A stretch of 64,000 bases of DNA from JAGQYP01 sp041392305 (lineage in GTDB: Bacteria > Bacteroidota > Bacteroidia > Flavobacteriales_D > Crocinitomicaceae): assembly GCA_041392305.1 (NCBI GenBank), contig JAWKMJ010000003.1, positions 186,001 to 250,000 on the forward strand, given 5' to 3'. Below are positions 50,191-58,000 of the stretch, piece after piece; the stretch's first letter is position 1; every line of letters begins with the position of its first letter. The translations under genes were made by a program, and so were the position numbers. Under the pieces are notes generated by a model. The model was given only the letters and a program-made list of their open reading frames with translations, was not told the DNA's origin and did not search any database.

Positions 50191-50240
50191 AATTAAGAAC
50201 CGAGCGATAGCGAGCTCATTGACCGATAGGGAAATAATTA
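50191..50240 (+). repeat. 50-bp interspersed repeat, copy 1
   Basis: All 50 bases are the exact reverse complement of 63706-63755. The unit contains the palindromic core CCGAGCGATAGCGAG. Copy 2 touches a TTAATTN heptamer array; here the flanking AT-rich part is only weakly of that type. It lies ten bases after a membrane-protein stop codon. Confidence 0.9.
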
Positions 50241-50384
50241 AAAATGAAAAATTAAGAATTGGGTACGTTCTATTCTGGAGGGAATGTTTTTGATGTTTTG
50301 AACTCAATTCTATAGGAAAAATCAGAAGCTTACAGATTTTCTCAAATTAATATATCTTGGATTTACACCGCGCGAGTCATTCTC

Positions 50385-50409
50385 AACCCTGTGACTTCAG
50401 TCCGGGGTT
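50385..50409. repeat. Imperfect inverted repeat
   Basis: AACCC...GGGTT encloses GACT-TC-AGTC, with no T tract on either side. It may be a REP-like hairpin or a weak terminator for the T9SS gene ending at 50473. I cannot decide. Confidence 0.4.
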
Positions 50410-50460
50410 ACAAATGTGCAAAACCAATTAGTCTTGAGTCTAAAAATCTGGAAATCTGAT

Positions 50461-50486
50461 TAGTTCTTCTGACTAGTTCTTCTGAA
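50461..50486 (-). repeat. Tandem 13-mer over a stop codon
   Basis: TAGTTCTTCTGA is repeated in tandem (13-base period). The stop codon of the T9SS gene lies in the overlap, so the last codons and the stop are effectively duplicated. Confidence 0.6.
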
Positions 50487-53118
50487 TTCTTATCGACTCA
50501 TTTATATGCTCGTTTTGAAGTTTGAGATAGTAAACTCCTGTACTGAACTCTTTTAGATCAATTTGAATTAGCTGATTTCCATTCGCAAGTTTGGATAAAA
50601 CCAGACCTCCTTTTGGGTCATACATTTCGATTTTCAAATCCGTGTACGACTTGGCGAATTGAAGATTCAGAGTCCCATTTGTTGGATTTGGAAACACTTT
50701 GAACTCATGAACTCCATTTTCTATCAATCCTACAAAAGGATCAACAACCGTAAATGTATCTACTTCTGAACAACCAATAGAATCAGTTACTGTAACTATA
50801 AAATCACCTCCAGACAATCCAGCAATATCTTCTGTTGTTGCACCATTATTCCACGAAAATGAATAGGTTGAACCAGTCCCTCCACTCACGGCGATATCAA
50901 CCGAACCATCATCTTGAGTCTGCACATCCGTGACGGTTCCCGTAATCACAATTTCTGCCGGCTCAGTAACAGAATAATCTAGTGTATCCCGACAACCTAA
51001 GTCATCAATAGCGATAAGTAAGTGATTACCTGCGGGAATTTGATTGAAATTTACTCCACCCCAATCAAATGTAATTGGTGAAACCCCTCCATGAAATAGG
51101 AAATATATTGTACCACTTGCCTCACCAAAACAACGTGCATCGGTAACTTGAATGTTGGAAAAGTACATCGAATCACTGAATTCGATATCAATTAAGCTAG
51201 TAGCACTGCATCCGCTGGCATCAGTTACGGTGTATAAGTATTGTCCCGTCATCAAATTCATTGGATCTTCTCCATACCAGTTTTCCGTATAAGGAGCTGC
51301 CCCTCCAGTTGGGTTTGGATCTACTGTCGGGTAATTCCCAAAACATCCTGAAAAATCTGTATTTTGAATGGTCGGATTTTCGTTTACAACTAAATTTACG
51401 GTATCTGTTACCGCACATGTTGGGTTATTTGGATCATCAAAATGTAAAACATATTGCAGTGTTCCTATAGCATTTACTGTAGCATTCAAATCAGAAACAT
51501 CAGATAAGGTTCCATCATTTGGTGTCCAATAGGTATTGGAACCTGCACAATCAATATTAACCGCCACATTATTTGTTGACGGGACTGTTCCTCCTACTCC
51601 ATCTGAGTATAAAGTATCTCCCCCAACAATAATATAGAATGAGCACTCTTCAGGCCATTGATTACTATTGTTAAAAGTTAGATATATATCCGTCCCAGAT
51701 GGTACTGTGAAAGTCTCTGTATTCCCATTTCCTGTACCTGTATAGTTCGTTGTATTTCCTGCAATAGTTATATCTAAAGTACTGTTATTCCATCCATCAC
51801 CAAAGTCGTCGTACATGTGCAATTCAACCGTACAATCTGAAGTAACTGGCCCCACGTATCCATTTAAACTTACTCCCTCACAAAAAGTACCGTCTGCACC
51901 TGCAGAAACTGTTGGCGCATTGTTTAGAACATAATTCACATCCCATGTTGACTCACAAGCATTATTATCAATTAGATGGTACGTATATGTATTTGTTCCC
52001 GAAGCCGCATTTGCGTAATAAATTGTATCTAAATCAGCTGATAAATAAGTATAATTGTCTGAGGTAGTCCAAAATGAACTTGCAGCATTTGCATCGTAAA
52101 CATAATCTACAGGTGGAACGCCAACATTAATGACATCTCCATTGAAATCAATCCCCCAATTTCCTATTGAACCATCATTATTTGCGATTGCATCTGTAAT
52201 GGTAAGCGTCCACGTTCCATTAGTTGGACAGCCAATAAAACCTGTATAAGTATTATCAGGAAAATAATCTCCTGCTGGTATATTCCCCCCAACAAATTGC
52301 ACATAGTCTGCGATGGTACCCCAAGCATCGGGTCCTCCAAAATCATAATTAAAGTGTTCTCCAACCGTACTGTGATCATTACAATCTATGGGGGGCTGTG
52401 GGCCGGGTCCTCCTCCGCCTACAGGGTTTCCAAAATCTTCAAACTGACCGGTTCCAGTAGTCATCAAAGTAACGGATTGGGCATTCGGACAAGTAACTTC
52501 AATTTGTAATTCACCTATTCGGTTGTGTTCCATGGCAATTCTGATAAAATTGATATCCGAAGCCTGAGTAATAGTGGCTGGTGTGACCCCCGAAACAACA
52601 AGATCAAAAGTCTGTGTTCCATTATCTGCCATACAGCCCAATGTATTTGTTTCGATTCTAGTAAAATGAAAAGAGGTATCCTGAGTCATAGGCTCAAAAC
52701 TTAAATGCAGAGAATCTCCCACGCAAGAATTGTATGAAGCAAGGAAGTCCACTTCAGGTTGATTGGAAATCACAAAAAGGCTGTAATAAGCACTTTCGCA
52801 TCCATCTTGATTCGTCACCAGATAATGAATCTCTGTAATTCCAATTGCGCCAACCACATAAATCAGACTATCATTTTGATTGCTCAACTGACCAATAGAC
52901 TGGCCATCAATATAAAATCGAAATTGAGTTAAACTACTTCCAACATTATCTGTTGAACCATTGTCTTTCAGATATATAGTGTCTCCATAACACACTCTCA
53001 GTGTATCATCGTAATTGCCGTTGTAATTCATGATTCCGGATGCGGTAACATCGGGACAAGATTGTGATTGTACTAGGAAAGGTAAAGTTAAAATAAGCGC
53101 AAGTAGTATTTTTTTCAT
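50473..53118 (-). CDS. T9SS-exported protein with P-like and SprB-like domains
   Basis: The open frame runs to 53166, but the ATG at 53118 begins the signal peptide (KKILLALILTLPFLVQSQS), giving 881 residues. A proprotein-convertase P-like domain follows (IAMEHNRIGELQIEVTCPNA ... GNWGIDFNGDV). A PKD/VCBS-like region and a CUB-like stretch (LHMYDDFGDGWNNSTLDITI) come next, then two SprB-like repeats (WYGEDPMNLMTGQYLYTVTD; FSWNNGATTEDIAGLSGGDF). A T9SS type A sorting domain closes it (VFPNPTNGTLNLQF to the end). Predicted surface or secreted protein, possibly an adhesin. Confidence 0.85.
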   Translation of the reverse strand: MKKILLALILTLPFLVQSQSCPDVTASGIMNYNGNYDDTLRVCYGDTIYLKDNGSTDNVGSSLTQFRFYIDGQSIGQLSNQNDSLIYVVGAIGITEIHYLVTNQDGCESAYYSLFVISNQPEVDFLASYNSCVGDSLHLSFEPMTQDTSFHFTRIETNTLGCMADNGTQTFDLVVSGVTPATITQASDINFIRIAMEHNRIGELQIEVTCPNAQSVTLMTTGTGQFEDFGNPVGGGGPGPQPPIDCNDHSTVGEHFNYDFGGPDAWGTIADYVQFVGGNIPAGDYFPDNTYTGFIGCPTNGTWTLTITDAIANNDGSIGNWGIDFNGDVINVGVPPVDYVYDANAASSFWTTSDNYTYLSADLDTIYYANAASGTNTYTYHLIDNNACESTWDVNYVLNNAPTVSAGADGTFCEGVSLNGYVGPVTSDCTVELHMYDDFGDGWNNSTLDITIAGNTTNYTGTGNGNTETFTVPSGTDIYLTFNNSNQWPEECSFYIIVGGDTLYSDGVGGTVPSTNNVAVNIDCAGSNTYWTPNDGTLSDVSDLNATVNAIGTLQYVLHFDDPNNPTCAVTDTVNLVVNENPTIQNTDFSGCFGNYPTVDPNPTGGAAPYTENWYGEDPMNLMTGQYLYTVTDASGCSATSLIDIEFSDSMYFSNIQVTDARCFGEASGTIYFLFHGGVSPITFDWGGVNFNQIPAGNHLLIAIDDLGCRDTLDYSVTEPAEIVITGTVTDVQTQDDGSVDIAVSGGTGSTYSFSWNNGATTEDIAGLSGGDFIVTVTDSIGCSEVDTFTVVDPFVGLIENGVHEFKVFPNPTNGTLNLQFAKSYTDLKIEMYDPKGGLVLSKLANGNQLIQIDLKEFSTGVYYLKLQNEHINESIRIQKN

Positions 53119-53177
53119 AGCCACAGAATTAAAACTCAGTCTGTGAATATACTGAATCAGATGCACTTTTCAAAGGG

Positions 53178-53633
53178 TTAATCTGCACCAAACTTGTGCA
53201 TATCATTATGATTTTCCTCAATTTCGTCTTTGACTTCCTGAATTTTTTTAGCCAAGTAATGAAATTCGTGATACCCTTGTTCTTCTAACCAAAGATAAGC
53301 TGCAGGTTCTCCATCTCCCGCCAAAGCGATAATACGAAGCAATTTAAAATTATTGGTTTCCAACCAATCCAATGCGGATTTATTTCCCTCTACTCCATGA
53401 ATCATTGCAAGTAAATGTGCATAACCGTTTTCCTTTAACCAATCGCGGGCGTCATCCTTCAGAAGTAAAGCATAACAGAAGATCCCTAATTCTTCATATC
53501 CGTTGGCAGTTAGGAGATCACGCATATCTTTATTCCCTCCAATTGCTTCAGCCCATGCAAGAATAATCTTGACGTCGTAATTCAATGGTTTGAGTGGCGC
53601 AACGTTTTTGACTGGATTTTTCTTTTTTCGCAA
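53178..53633 (-). CDS. Helical-repeat cytoplasmic protein
   Basis: The frame is open to a TTG at 53705, but a -7 promoter lies inside it (53683-53690), so I place the start at the TTG at 53633. The start is uncertain because no in-frame ATG exists near. The body repeats a helical unit of about 33 residues: RDWLKENGYAHLLAMIHGV, LDWLETNNFKLLRIIALAGD, YLWLEEQGYHEFHYLAKKI. It resembles ankyrin-like repeats but is not a match I can name. It is followed after 60 bases by the T9SS gene on the same strand. Confidence 0.55.
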   Translation of the reverse strand: MRKKKNPVKNVAPLKPLNYDVKIILAWAEAIGGNKDMRDLLTANGYEELGIFCYALLLKDDARDWLKENGYAHLLAMIHGVEGNKSALDWLETNNFKLLRIIALAGDGEPAAYLWLEEQGYHEFHYLAKKIQEVKDEIEENHNDMHKFGAD

Positions 53634-53682
53634 AGCTTTAATCTTATTTTCTACATTTTTATAGTAATAATGCAGGTTTGAA

Positions 53683-53690
53683 CAAAAATA
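53683..53690 (-). promoter_or_regulatory. -7 element before the helical-repeat gene
   Basis: The minus strand reads TATTTTTG (TAnnTTTG). It decides that the gene starts downstream of the longest open frame. Confidence 0.45.
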
Positions 53691-53817
53691 ACATTGAATT
53701 GTCAATTATCAATTATCAACGATGAAAAATTGAAGAAATGGATTCATGCTGAATTCTATAATTTCTCTTTCGTTCTAAGTATAATTGTGCTAAGTATTTT
53801 CCTTATTTCGTGCGTAT

Positions 53818-53907
53818 TTATTCATTTTCTCTTTTTTGTAATTCTCGGCACATTTTAGATACCGTAACTCCGAACTCAAGAGTACGTTCTTCGATTGAAT
53901 ATTTCAT
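53818..53907 (-). pseudogene. Remnant of a four-helix bundle (23S IVS-type) protein gene
   Basis: A 29-codon frame starts MKYSIEERTLEFGVTVSKMC and then stops. The start matches the first helix of the four-helix bundle family found in Bacteroidota (IEERT-F-aliphatic pattern), which is normally about 115-125 residues long. The rest is missing or unrecognisable after the TAA, so this is a truncated copy. Other family members in related genomes are often next to short AT-rich repeats, as here. Confidence 0.55.
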
Positions 53908-53984
53908 TAGATTTTGATTTAAATGGTAAGACAAATCTAATCAAAATTCACAAATTCATCATTGATAGTTGATAGTTCAAAAAT

Positions 53985-55232
53985 CTATCCCCAAAACAAA
54001 TAAGCCACAATAATAGCTGCAATAATTCCCACTAGATCAGCAAAGAGCCCGGCTACAATGGCGTAACGAGTGTTTTTGATACCAACTGACCCAAAATACA
54101 CCGCAAGAACGTAGAAAGTGGTTTCTGTGGAGCCTTGAAGCGTAGAAGTGAGTCGCCCGACAAATGAATTGATATGAGTTGCATTATCACCCCAGGACTC
54201 AACCATCATACCTCGAGCTCCACCACCTGATAATGGTTTCATCATGGCTGTAGGCAAAGCATCAACGAATCGAGTATCTGAAAGGAACAAACTGAAAAGG
54301 TATCCCAAACCATCAATAAAAAACTGCATGGCTCCTGAAGCTGTAAATGCTCCAATAGCACAAAGCATGGCAATTAAATAAGGAATAATTTTCACTGCCA
54401 CCTTAAAACCACCTGTGGCACCTTCAATAAATTCCTCATACAGATTAATCTTTTTTCGAATCCCTAATATGAAAAAGCCAATTATGAAAGAAAATATGAT
54501 TGCTCCAGATGCTACAGAGGAAATTGTTTCGATCTGATCTTTGTGCTCTGAAAGATACCAAACCAGTCCGCCTACCAATGCAGTAGCCGTTCCCAAATAA
54601 GCCATTACTGTTTTTTGAAACAGATTGATTTTTTGAAAAATGGAAACGATAATCAATCCAGCTAATGTCGAAAAATAGGTTGCAATGAGAATCGGAACAA
54701 AGATATCGGTTGGATTACCTACAATATCAAACTTCTCCATTGTAGTCGCCCTCAGAGCTATAATACTTGTTGGAATAAGAGTTAAACCAGACGTATTTAA
54801 GACTAAAAACAAAATTTGAGCATTGGAAGCCCTTTCTTTATCTGGATTCACCTCTTGCAGCTCATTCATAGCTTTTAAACCTAGAGGAGTAGCGGCATTA
54901 TCCAATCCTAACATATTGGCCGAAAAATTCATCACCATCGAACCCTGAGCTGGGTGATCTTTGGGGATTTCAGGGAACAATTTAGAAAACAGGGGTGCCA
55001 CAAGTCTGGAAAGAAAATTAATCGCTCCACCTTTTTCTCCTATTCTCATAATCCCTAGCCAAAGGGCCATTATACCTGTCAGTCCTAAAGACAAAGTAAA
55101 ACCTAATTCTGCTCTTTCAAAAATGGCTTTAATTACTTCGGAGAAAACGGTTACATCTCCCATGAAAGTCTTGATTGTTGCTACTAAAAATGCAACAATG
55201 AAAAACCCGACCCATATGTAGTTTAAAACCAT
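53985..55232 (-). CDS. SpmA-SpmB-like nucleoside-recognition (Gate) membrane protein
   Basis: The 415-residue protein has at least eight membrane helices in two halves. The first (about 40-185) contains FSANMLGLDNAATPLG and NTSGLTLIPTSI, as in spore maturation protein A. The second (about 250-410) contains GGFKVAVKIIPYLIAML and PLSGGGARGMMVE, as in SpmB. In Bacillus these are two genes; here they are fused, as is usual in Bacteroidota. It is a predicted transporter or channel of unknown substrate. A tandem heptamer array begins 5 bases before its start codon. Confidence 0.88.
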   Translation of the reverse strand: MVLNYIWVGFFIVAFLVATIKTFMGDVTVFSEVIKAIFERAELGFTLSLGLTGIMALWLGIMRIGEKGGAINFLSRLVAPLFSKLFPEIPKDHPAQGSMVMNFSANMLGLDNAATPLGLKAMNELQEVNPDKERASNAQILFLVLNTSGLTLIPTSIIALRATTMEKFDIVGNPTDIFVPILIATYFSTLAGLIIVSIFQKINLFQKTVMAYLGTATALVGGLVWYLSEHKDQIETISSVASGAIIFSFIIGFFILGIRKKINLYEEFIEGATGGFKVAVKIIPYLIAMLCAIGAFTASGAMQFFIDGLGYLFSLFLSDTRFVDALPTAMMKPLSGGGARGMMVESWGDNATHINSFVGRLTSTLQGSTETTFYVLAVYFGSVGIKNTRYAIVAGLFADLVGIIAAIIVAYLFWG

Positions 55233-55237
55233 GTTAT

Positions 55238-55307
55238 GAATTATGAATTATGAATTACGAATTACGAATTACGAATTACGAATTACGAATTACGAATTAC
55301 GAATTAA
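55238..55307 (-). repeat. Heptamer tandem array (GAATTAY)10 at a start codon
   Basis: Ten consecutive 7-base units (two GAATTAT, seven GAATTAC, one GAATTAA) fill the first 70 bases upstream of the SpmAB-like gene, ending 5 bases from its ATG. A 7-base period is not a multiple of three and lies outside the coding frame. Changes in copy number would move upstream promoter sequence relative to the gene. Confidence 0.9.
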
Positions 55308-55373
55308 AATTAATCAGAAAACATTCGCCTTTTGACTTTCGCCCTTCGACTTATCCACTCATGGATATTGATA

Positions 55374-55943
55374 TCAATTGATTTCTAGGAAATTCTTCAG
55401 GAATTGAAGTCCTTTCGGTCCGGAAACTTCAGGATGAAACTGGCAACCGTAAATTGGTTTTGTAGGATGTTTCATCACTTCATTGTAGGTGATTTGAGAT
55501 TGAGCCAAATGCAAAAATTGATTCGGAAGTTCGATGAATTCACAGTGATCTTGTTGCATCTCAAAAACTTCTTCTAGTCCATCGAAAATGGGGTCTTGAG
55601 TCAATTGTTCAATCATTTGACCTGAACGATCTTCTTCTCCCATTTTGCATATTGCTCCGTGAGTTAGACCAATAATTTGATGACCAAAACAGATCCCTAG
55701 AATAGGAATATCTAATGCCAAAACTTCTGTGGTAAAATCGATATATTCGGAATAATCTTTTAGTTGAGAAAGTAAAATTGGGGCTCCTGATAAAATCACT
55801 TTATCCCACTTCCGAGCACTCAACAAACTATCACCTTTCGATTGCAGACTATAATCCAATACCTTCCCGGAATAGCCTAAGGACTCCACGCAAGTTAGGA
55901 TATCTGGCACTTTAGAACTTCCGAAGTTAACTATTGCAATCAT
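55374..55943 (-). CDS. Class I glutamine amidotransferase-like protein
   Basis: The 189-residue protein is a free-standing class I GATase. The nucleophile elbow is GICFGHQ (C85 by my count, possibly one residue off) and the catalytic H and E are in YGCQFHPEVSG. It resembles the GATase subunit of GMP synthase but is shorter and has no synthetase partner in the window. Its ATG overlaps the tsaC-like stop by 4 bases, so they are co-transcribed. Its nitrogen acceptor is unknown. Confidence 0.82.
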   Translation of the reverse strand: MIAIVNFGSSKVPDILTCVESLGYSGKVLDYSLQSKGDSLLSARKWDKVILSGAPILLSQLKDYSEYIDFTTEVLALDIPILGICFGHQIIGLTHGAICKMGEEDRSGQMIEQLTQDPIFDGLEEVFEMQQDHCEFIELPNQFLHLAQSQITYNEVMKHPTKPIYGCQFHPEVSGPKGLQFLKNFLEIN

Positions 55944-56551
55944 TGTAATTCGCCTATTCCTTCTCTGATAATAACAGGTTCATCTTCTGTGCAATCCACC
56001 ACTGTTGAGGCGTACAAATTCCCGAAACCTCCATCGATAATCATATCTACCTTCCCATCATACTTTTCGTAGATTTGATAAGGGTCTGTGGTATACTCCA
56101 TTATCTCATCCTCATCGTGAATGGAGGTAGTTACAATAGGATTTCCTAATTCTTTCACGATTTCTCGAATCAAATCATGATCAGGAACGCGAATTCCAAT
56201 GGTTTTTTTGTTGGAATCAAACAACTTCGGGATTTCATTGGTGGCGTTCAAAATGAAAGTGAAAGGACCAGGAAGATTGTGTTTTAACAATTTAAAAATA
56301 GACCGATCAAAGTTTTTTGTGTACTCCGAAATATTGCTTAGATCATAACAAATGATCGAAAAATTCGCCTGACTCAACTTGATTCCTTTTAGTTTGGCTA
56401 GTTTTTCCAAAGCCCTTCTATTTTTTAAATCGCAACCCATGGCATAAACGGAATCAGTTGGATAAATGATAATCCCTCCATTTCGAAGTACGTCAACCAC
56501 TTGTTTCAGGAGGCGCTTATCTATATTGTATGGATTGATTTCTATCAGCAT
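55940..56551 (-). CDS. TsaC/YrdC/Sua5-type threonylcarbamoyl-AMP synthase
   Basis: The 203-residue protein has the YrdC domain: GGIIIYPTDSVYAMGCDL near the start, then LPGPFTFILNA, and TIGIRVPDHDLIREIV with the mobile-loop arginine. It makes threonylcarbamoyl-AMP for the t6A modification of ANN-decoding tRNAs. It could be a paralogue of the Sua5 that serves t6A, so I leave the symbol blank. An intrinsic terminator lies only 11 bases before its ATG. Confidence 0.85.
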   Translation of the reverse strand: MLIEINPYNIDKRLLKQVVDVLRNGGIIIYPTDSVYAMGCDLKNRRALEKLAKLKGIKLSQANFSIICYDLSNISEYTKNFDRSIFKLLKHNLPGPFTFILNATNEIPKLFDSNKKTIGIRVPDHDLIREIVKELGNPIVTTSIHDEDEIMEYTTDPYQIYEKYDGKVDMIIDGGFGNLYASTVVDCTEDEPVIIREGIGELQ

Positions 56552-56561
56552 ATAAAAAAAG

Positions 56562-56591
56562 AAAAAACCTGCGAGTAGCCCTCACAGGTTT
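56562..56591 (-). terminator. Terminator between transaldolase and tsaC-like gene
   Basis: On the minus strand, AACCTGTGAG-GGCTA-CTCGCAGGTT (one mismatch) is followed by T6. It ends the transaldolase transcript just upstream of the tsaC-like start. Any promoter for tsaC must therefore overlap it, or the gene depends on read-through. Confidence 0.8.
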
Positions 56592-56611
56592 GCATTTGGT
56601 TTCAGAGTAGT

Positions 56612-57268
56612 TTATTTGTTTCCTTTTGCGTAATCGGCTAAGAATTTTTCTAATCCGATATCTGTCAATGGATGATTTGCCAAAGCCATAATTGCGCTTA
56701 GTGGACCTGTCATCACATCTGCTCCAATTTTAGCACAATCGATAATATGCATTGGGTGTCTTACCGAAGCAGCTAAAATCTCCGTATCAAACATATAATT
56801 ATCATAGATCGTTCTGATTTCGTGAATCAAATTCAATCCATCCGTTGAAACATCATCCAATCTTCCTAAAAAAGGGGAAATATATGTAGCTCCTGCTTTC
56901 GCAGCCAAAAGAGCTTGCCCCGGAGAAAAGATCAAAGTACAATTTGTTCTAATTCCTTCATTAGAGAAATGTTTAATTGCTTTGATCCCGTCTTTAATCA
57001 TTGGGATTTTCACTACGATGTTTTCATGTAAAGCAGCCAATTCAGTCCCTTCTTTGATCATGCCTGCCACGTCGGTAGCAATCACTTCTGCACTTACATC
57101 TCCGTCAACAATATTACAAATGTCGACATAATGTTTTTTGATATTGGATTCACCAGTAATCCCCTCTTTTGCCATTAAAGAAGGGTTGGTTGTTACCCCA
57201 TCCAAAACTCCTAGATCATTGGCTTCTCTGATCTCATTTAAATTTGCTGTATCGATGAAAAACTTCAT
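56612..57268 (-). CDS. Transaldolase/fructose-6-phosphate aldolase-family protein
   Basis: The frame opens at 57289, but the ATG at 57268 (KFFIDTANLNEIREANDLGV) gives the canonical 218-residue short transaldolase. The Schiff-base lysine is in NIVVKIPM (about residue 83), and the family motifs DGVTTNPSLMAKEG, NCTLIFSPGQALLAAKAGA and SPFLGRLDD are present. Subfamily (transaldolase versus aldolase) cannot be decided. It presumably serves the pentose phosphate pathway. Confidence 0.9.
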   Translation of the reverse strand: MKFFIDTANLNEIREANDLGVLDGVTTNPSLMAKEGITGESNIKKHYVDICNIVDGDVSAEVIATDVAGMIKEGTELAALHENIVVKIPMIKDGIKAIKHFSNEGIRTNCTLIFSPGQALLAAKAGATYISPFLGRLDDVSTDGLNLIHEIRTIYDNYMFDTEILAASVRHPMHIIDCAKIGADVMTGPLSAIMALANHPLTDIGLEKFLADYAKGNK

Positions 57269-57357
57269 TTTTTGTCCTTTTTTCTGCAAAAATAATCGCT
57301 TGCAGCATTCCTAGGCTATTTTGTTGATAAGTTGTTTTGAATGTGGACTTTTGGATT

Positions 57358-57389
57358 GTCTAGATCGCTTGATATCTGGATCTCTAGAC
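57358..57389. repeat. Inverted repeat in the gap before transaldolase
   Basis: GTCTAGATC...GATCTCTAGAC forms a hairpin with a two-base bulge. There is no T tract, so it is unlikely to be a terminator. It might act as an operator or a REP-like element. Confidence 0.35.
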
Positions 57390-57456
57390 TGAAAAATATT
57401 TGGATCAGGAATGCGATTCTTTGTGAATCTGTACTTCCATCTTTCTAAACTTCTTT

Positions 57457-57996
57457 TTAAAGAATAGCTATTTCCCAAACTTGCACTAAAATTCCTCTGA
57501 ATTCGAATTCCTCTCCATTGAATTTCATCCCATTTTTTTGGGCAACATTTTGGCTAAAAGAATTTTCTGGATGAATCCAACTCACAACTCGATGGTGTAA
57601 TTGATGATTCATTGCAAATTGCTTCATGTTTTTAGCCGCCTCTGTGGCATAGCCTTTTCCCCAATAATTTGGCAAAATCGAATAGGCCACTTCGTAATCC
57701 AAATTTGATTCTTTGTTTCTTACTAATAATCCAGAAACTCCAACAAGATTTCCTGAGCTCTTTTCTAGGATTGCTAAATGACCAAAATCTCCTTGAGCGT
57801 ATCTTTCAAGTTGCAATTCAATCCATTCTTTTGCTTTTTCTTCTGGGGATAGAGTGGCATCAAGTGCCAAAAAATGTTCTCTTTCATTATCGTCAAAGAA
57901 TACTTTCCAGTCGTCTAAATCATCCATGGATAATCGGCGATACCGGAGTCTTTCTGATTCTTGATTGTAATATTTGGAAAGTACTTCTTGGGTCAT
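57457..57996 (-). CDS. GNAT-family N-acetyltransferase (RimJ/RimL-like)
   Basis: The frame opens at 58017, 17 bases inside the PP2C gene, but the ATG at 57996 (TQEVLSKYYNQESERLRYRRL) leaves a natural gap of 4 bases. The 179-residue protein has the RimJ/RimL fold: LRYRRLSMDDLDDW, then GHLAILEKSSGNLVGVSGL, and the acetyl-CoA loop NYWGKGYATEAAK. The C-terminal WIHPENSFSQNVAQKNGMKF is typical. Substrate unknown. Confidence 0.85.
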   Translation of the reverse strand: MTQEVLSKYYNQESERLRYRRLSMDDLDDWKVFFDDNEREHFLALDATLSPEEKAKEWIELQLERYAQGDFGHLAILEKSSGNLVGVSGLLVRNKESNLDYEVAYSILPNYWGKGYATEAAKNMKQFAMNHQLHHRVVSWIHPENSFSQNVAQKNGMKFNGEEFEFRGILVQVWEIAIL

Positions 57997-58000
57997 CAAA

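Noticed and set aside
55233..55320. CRISPR array
   Set aside because: Units are 7 bases with no spacers, and no Cas gene is present.
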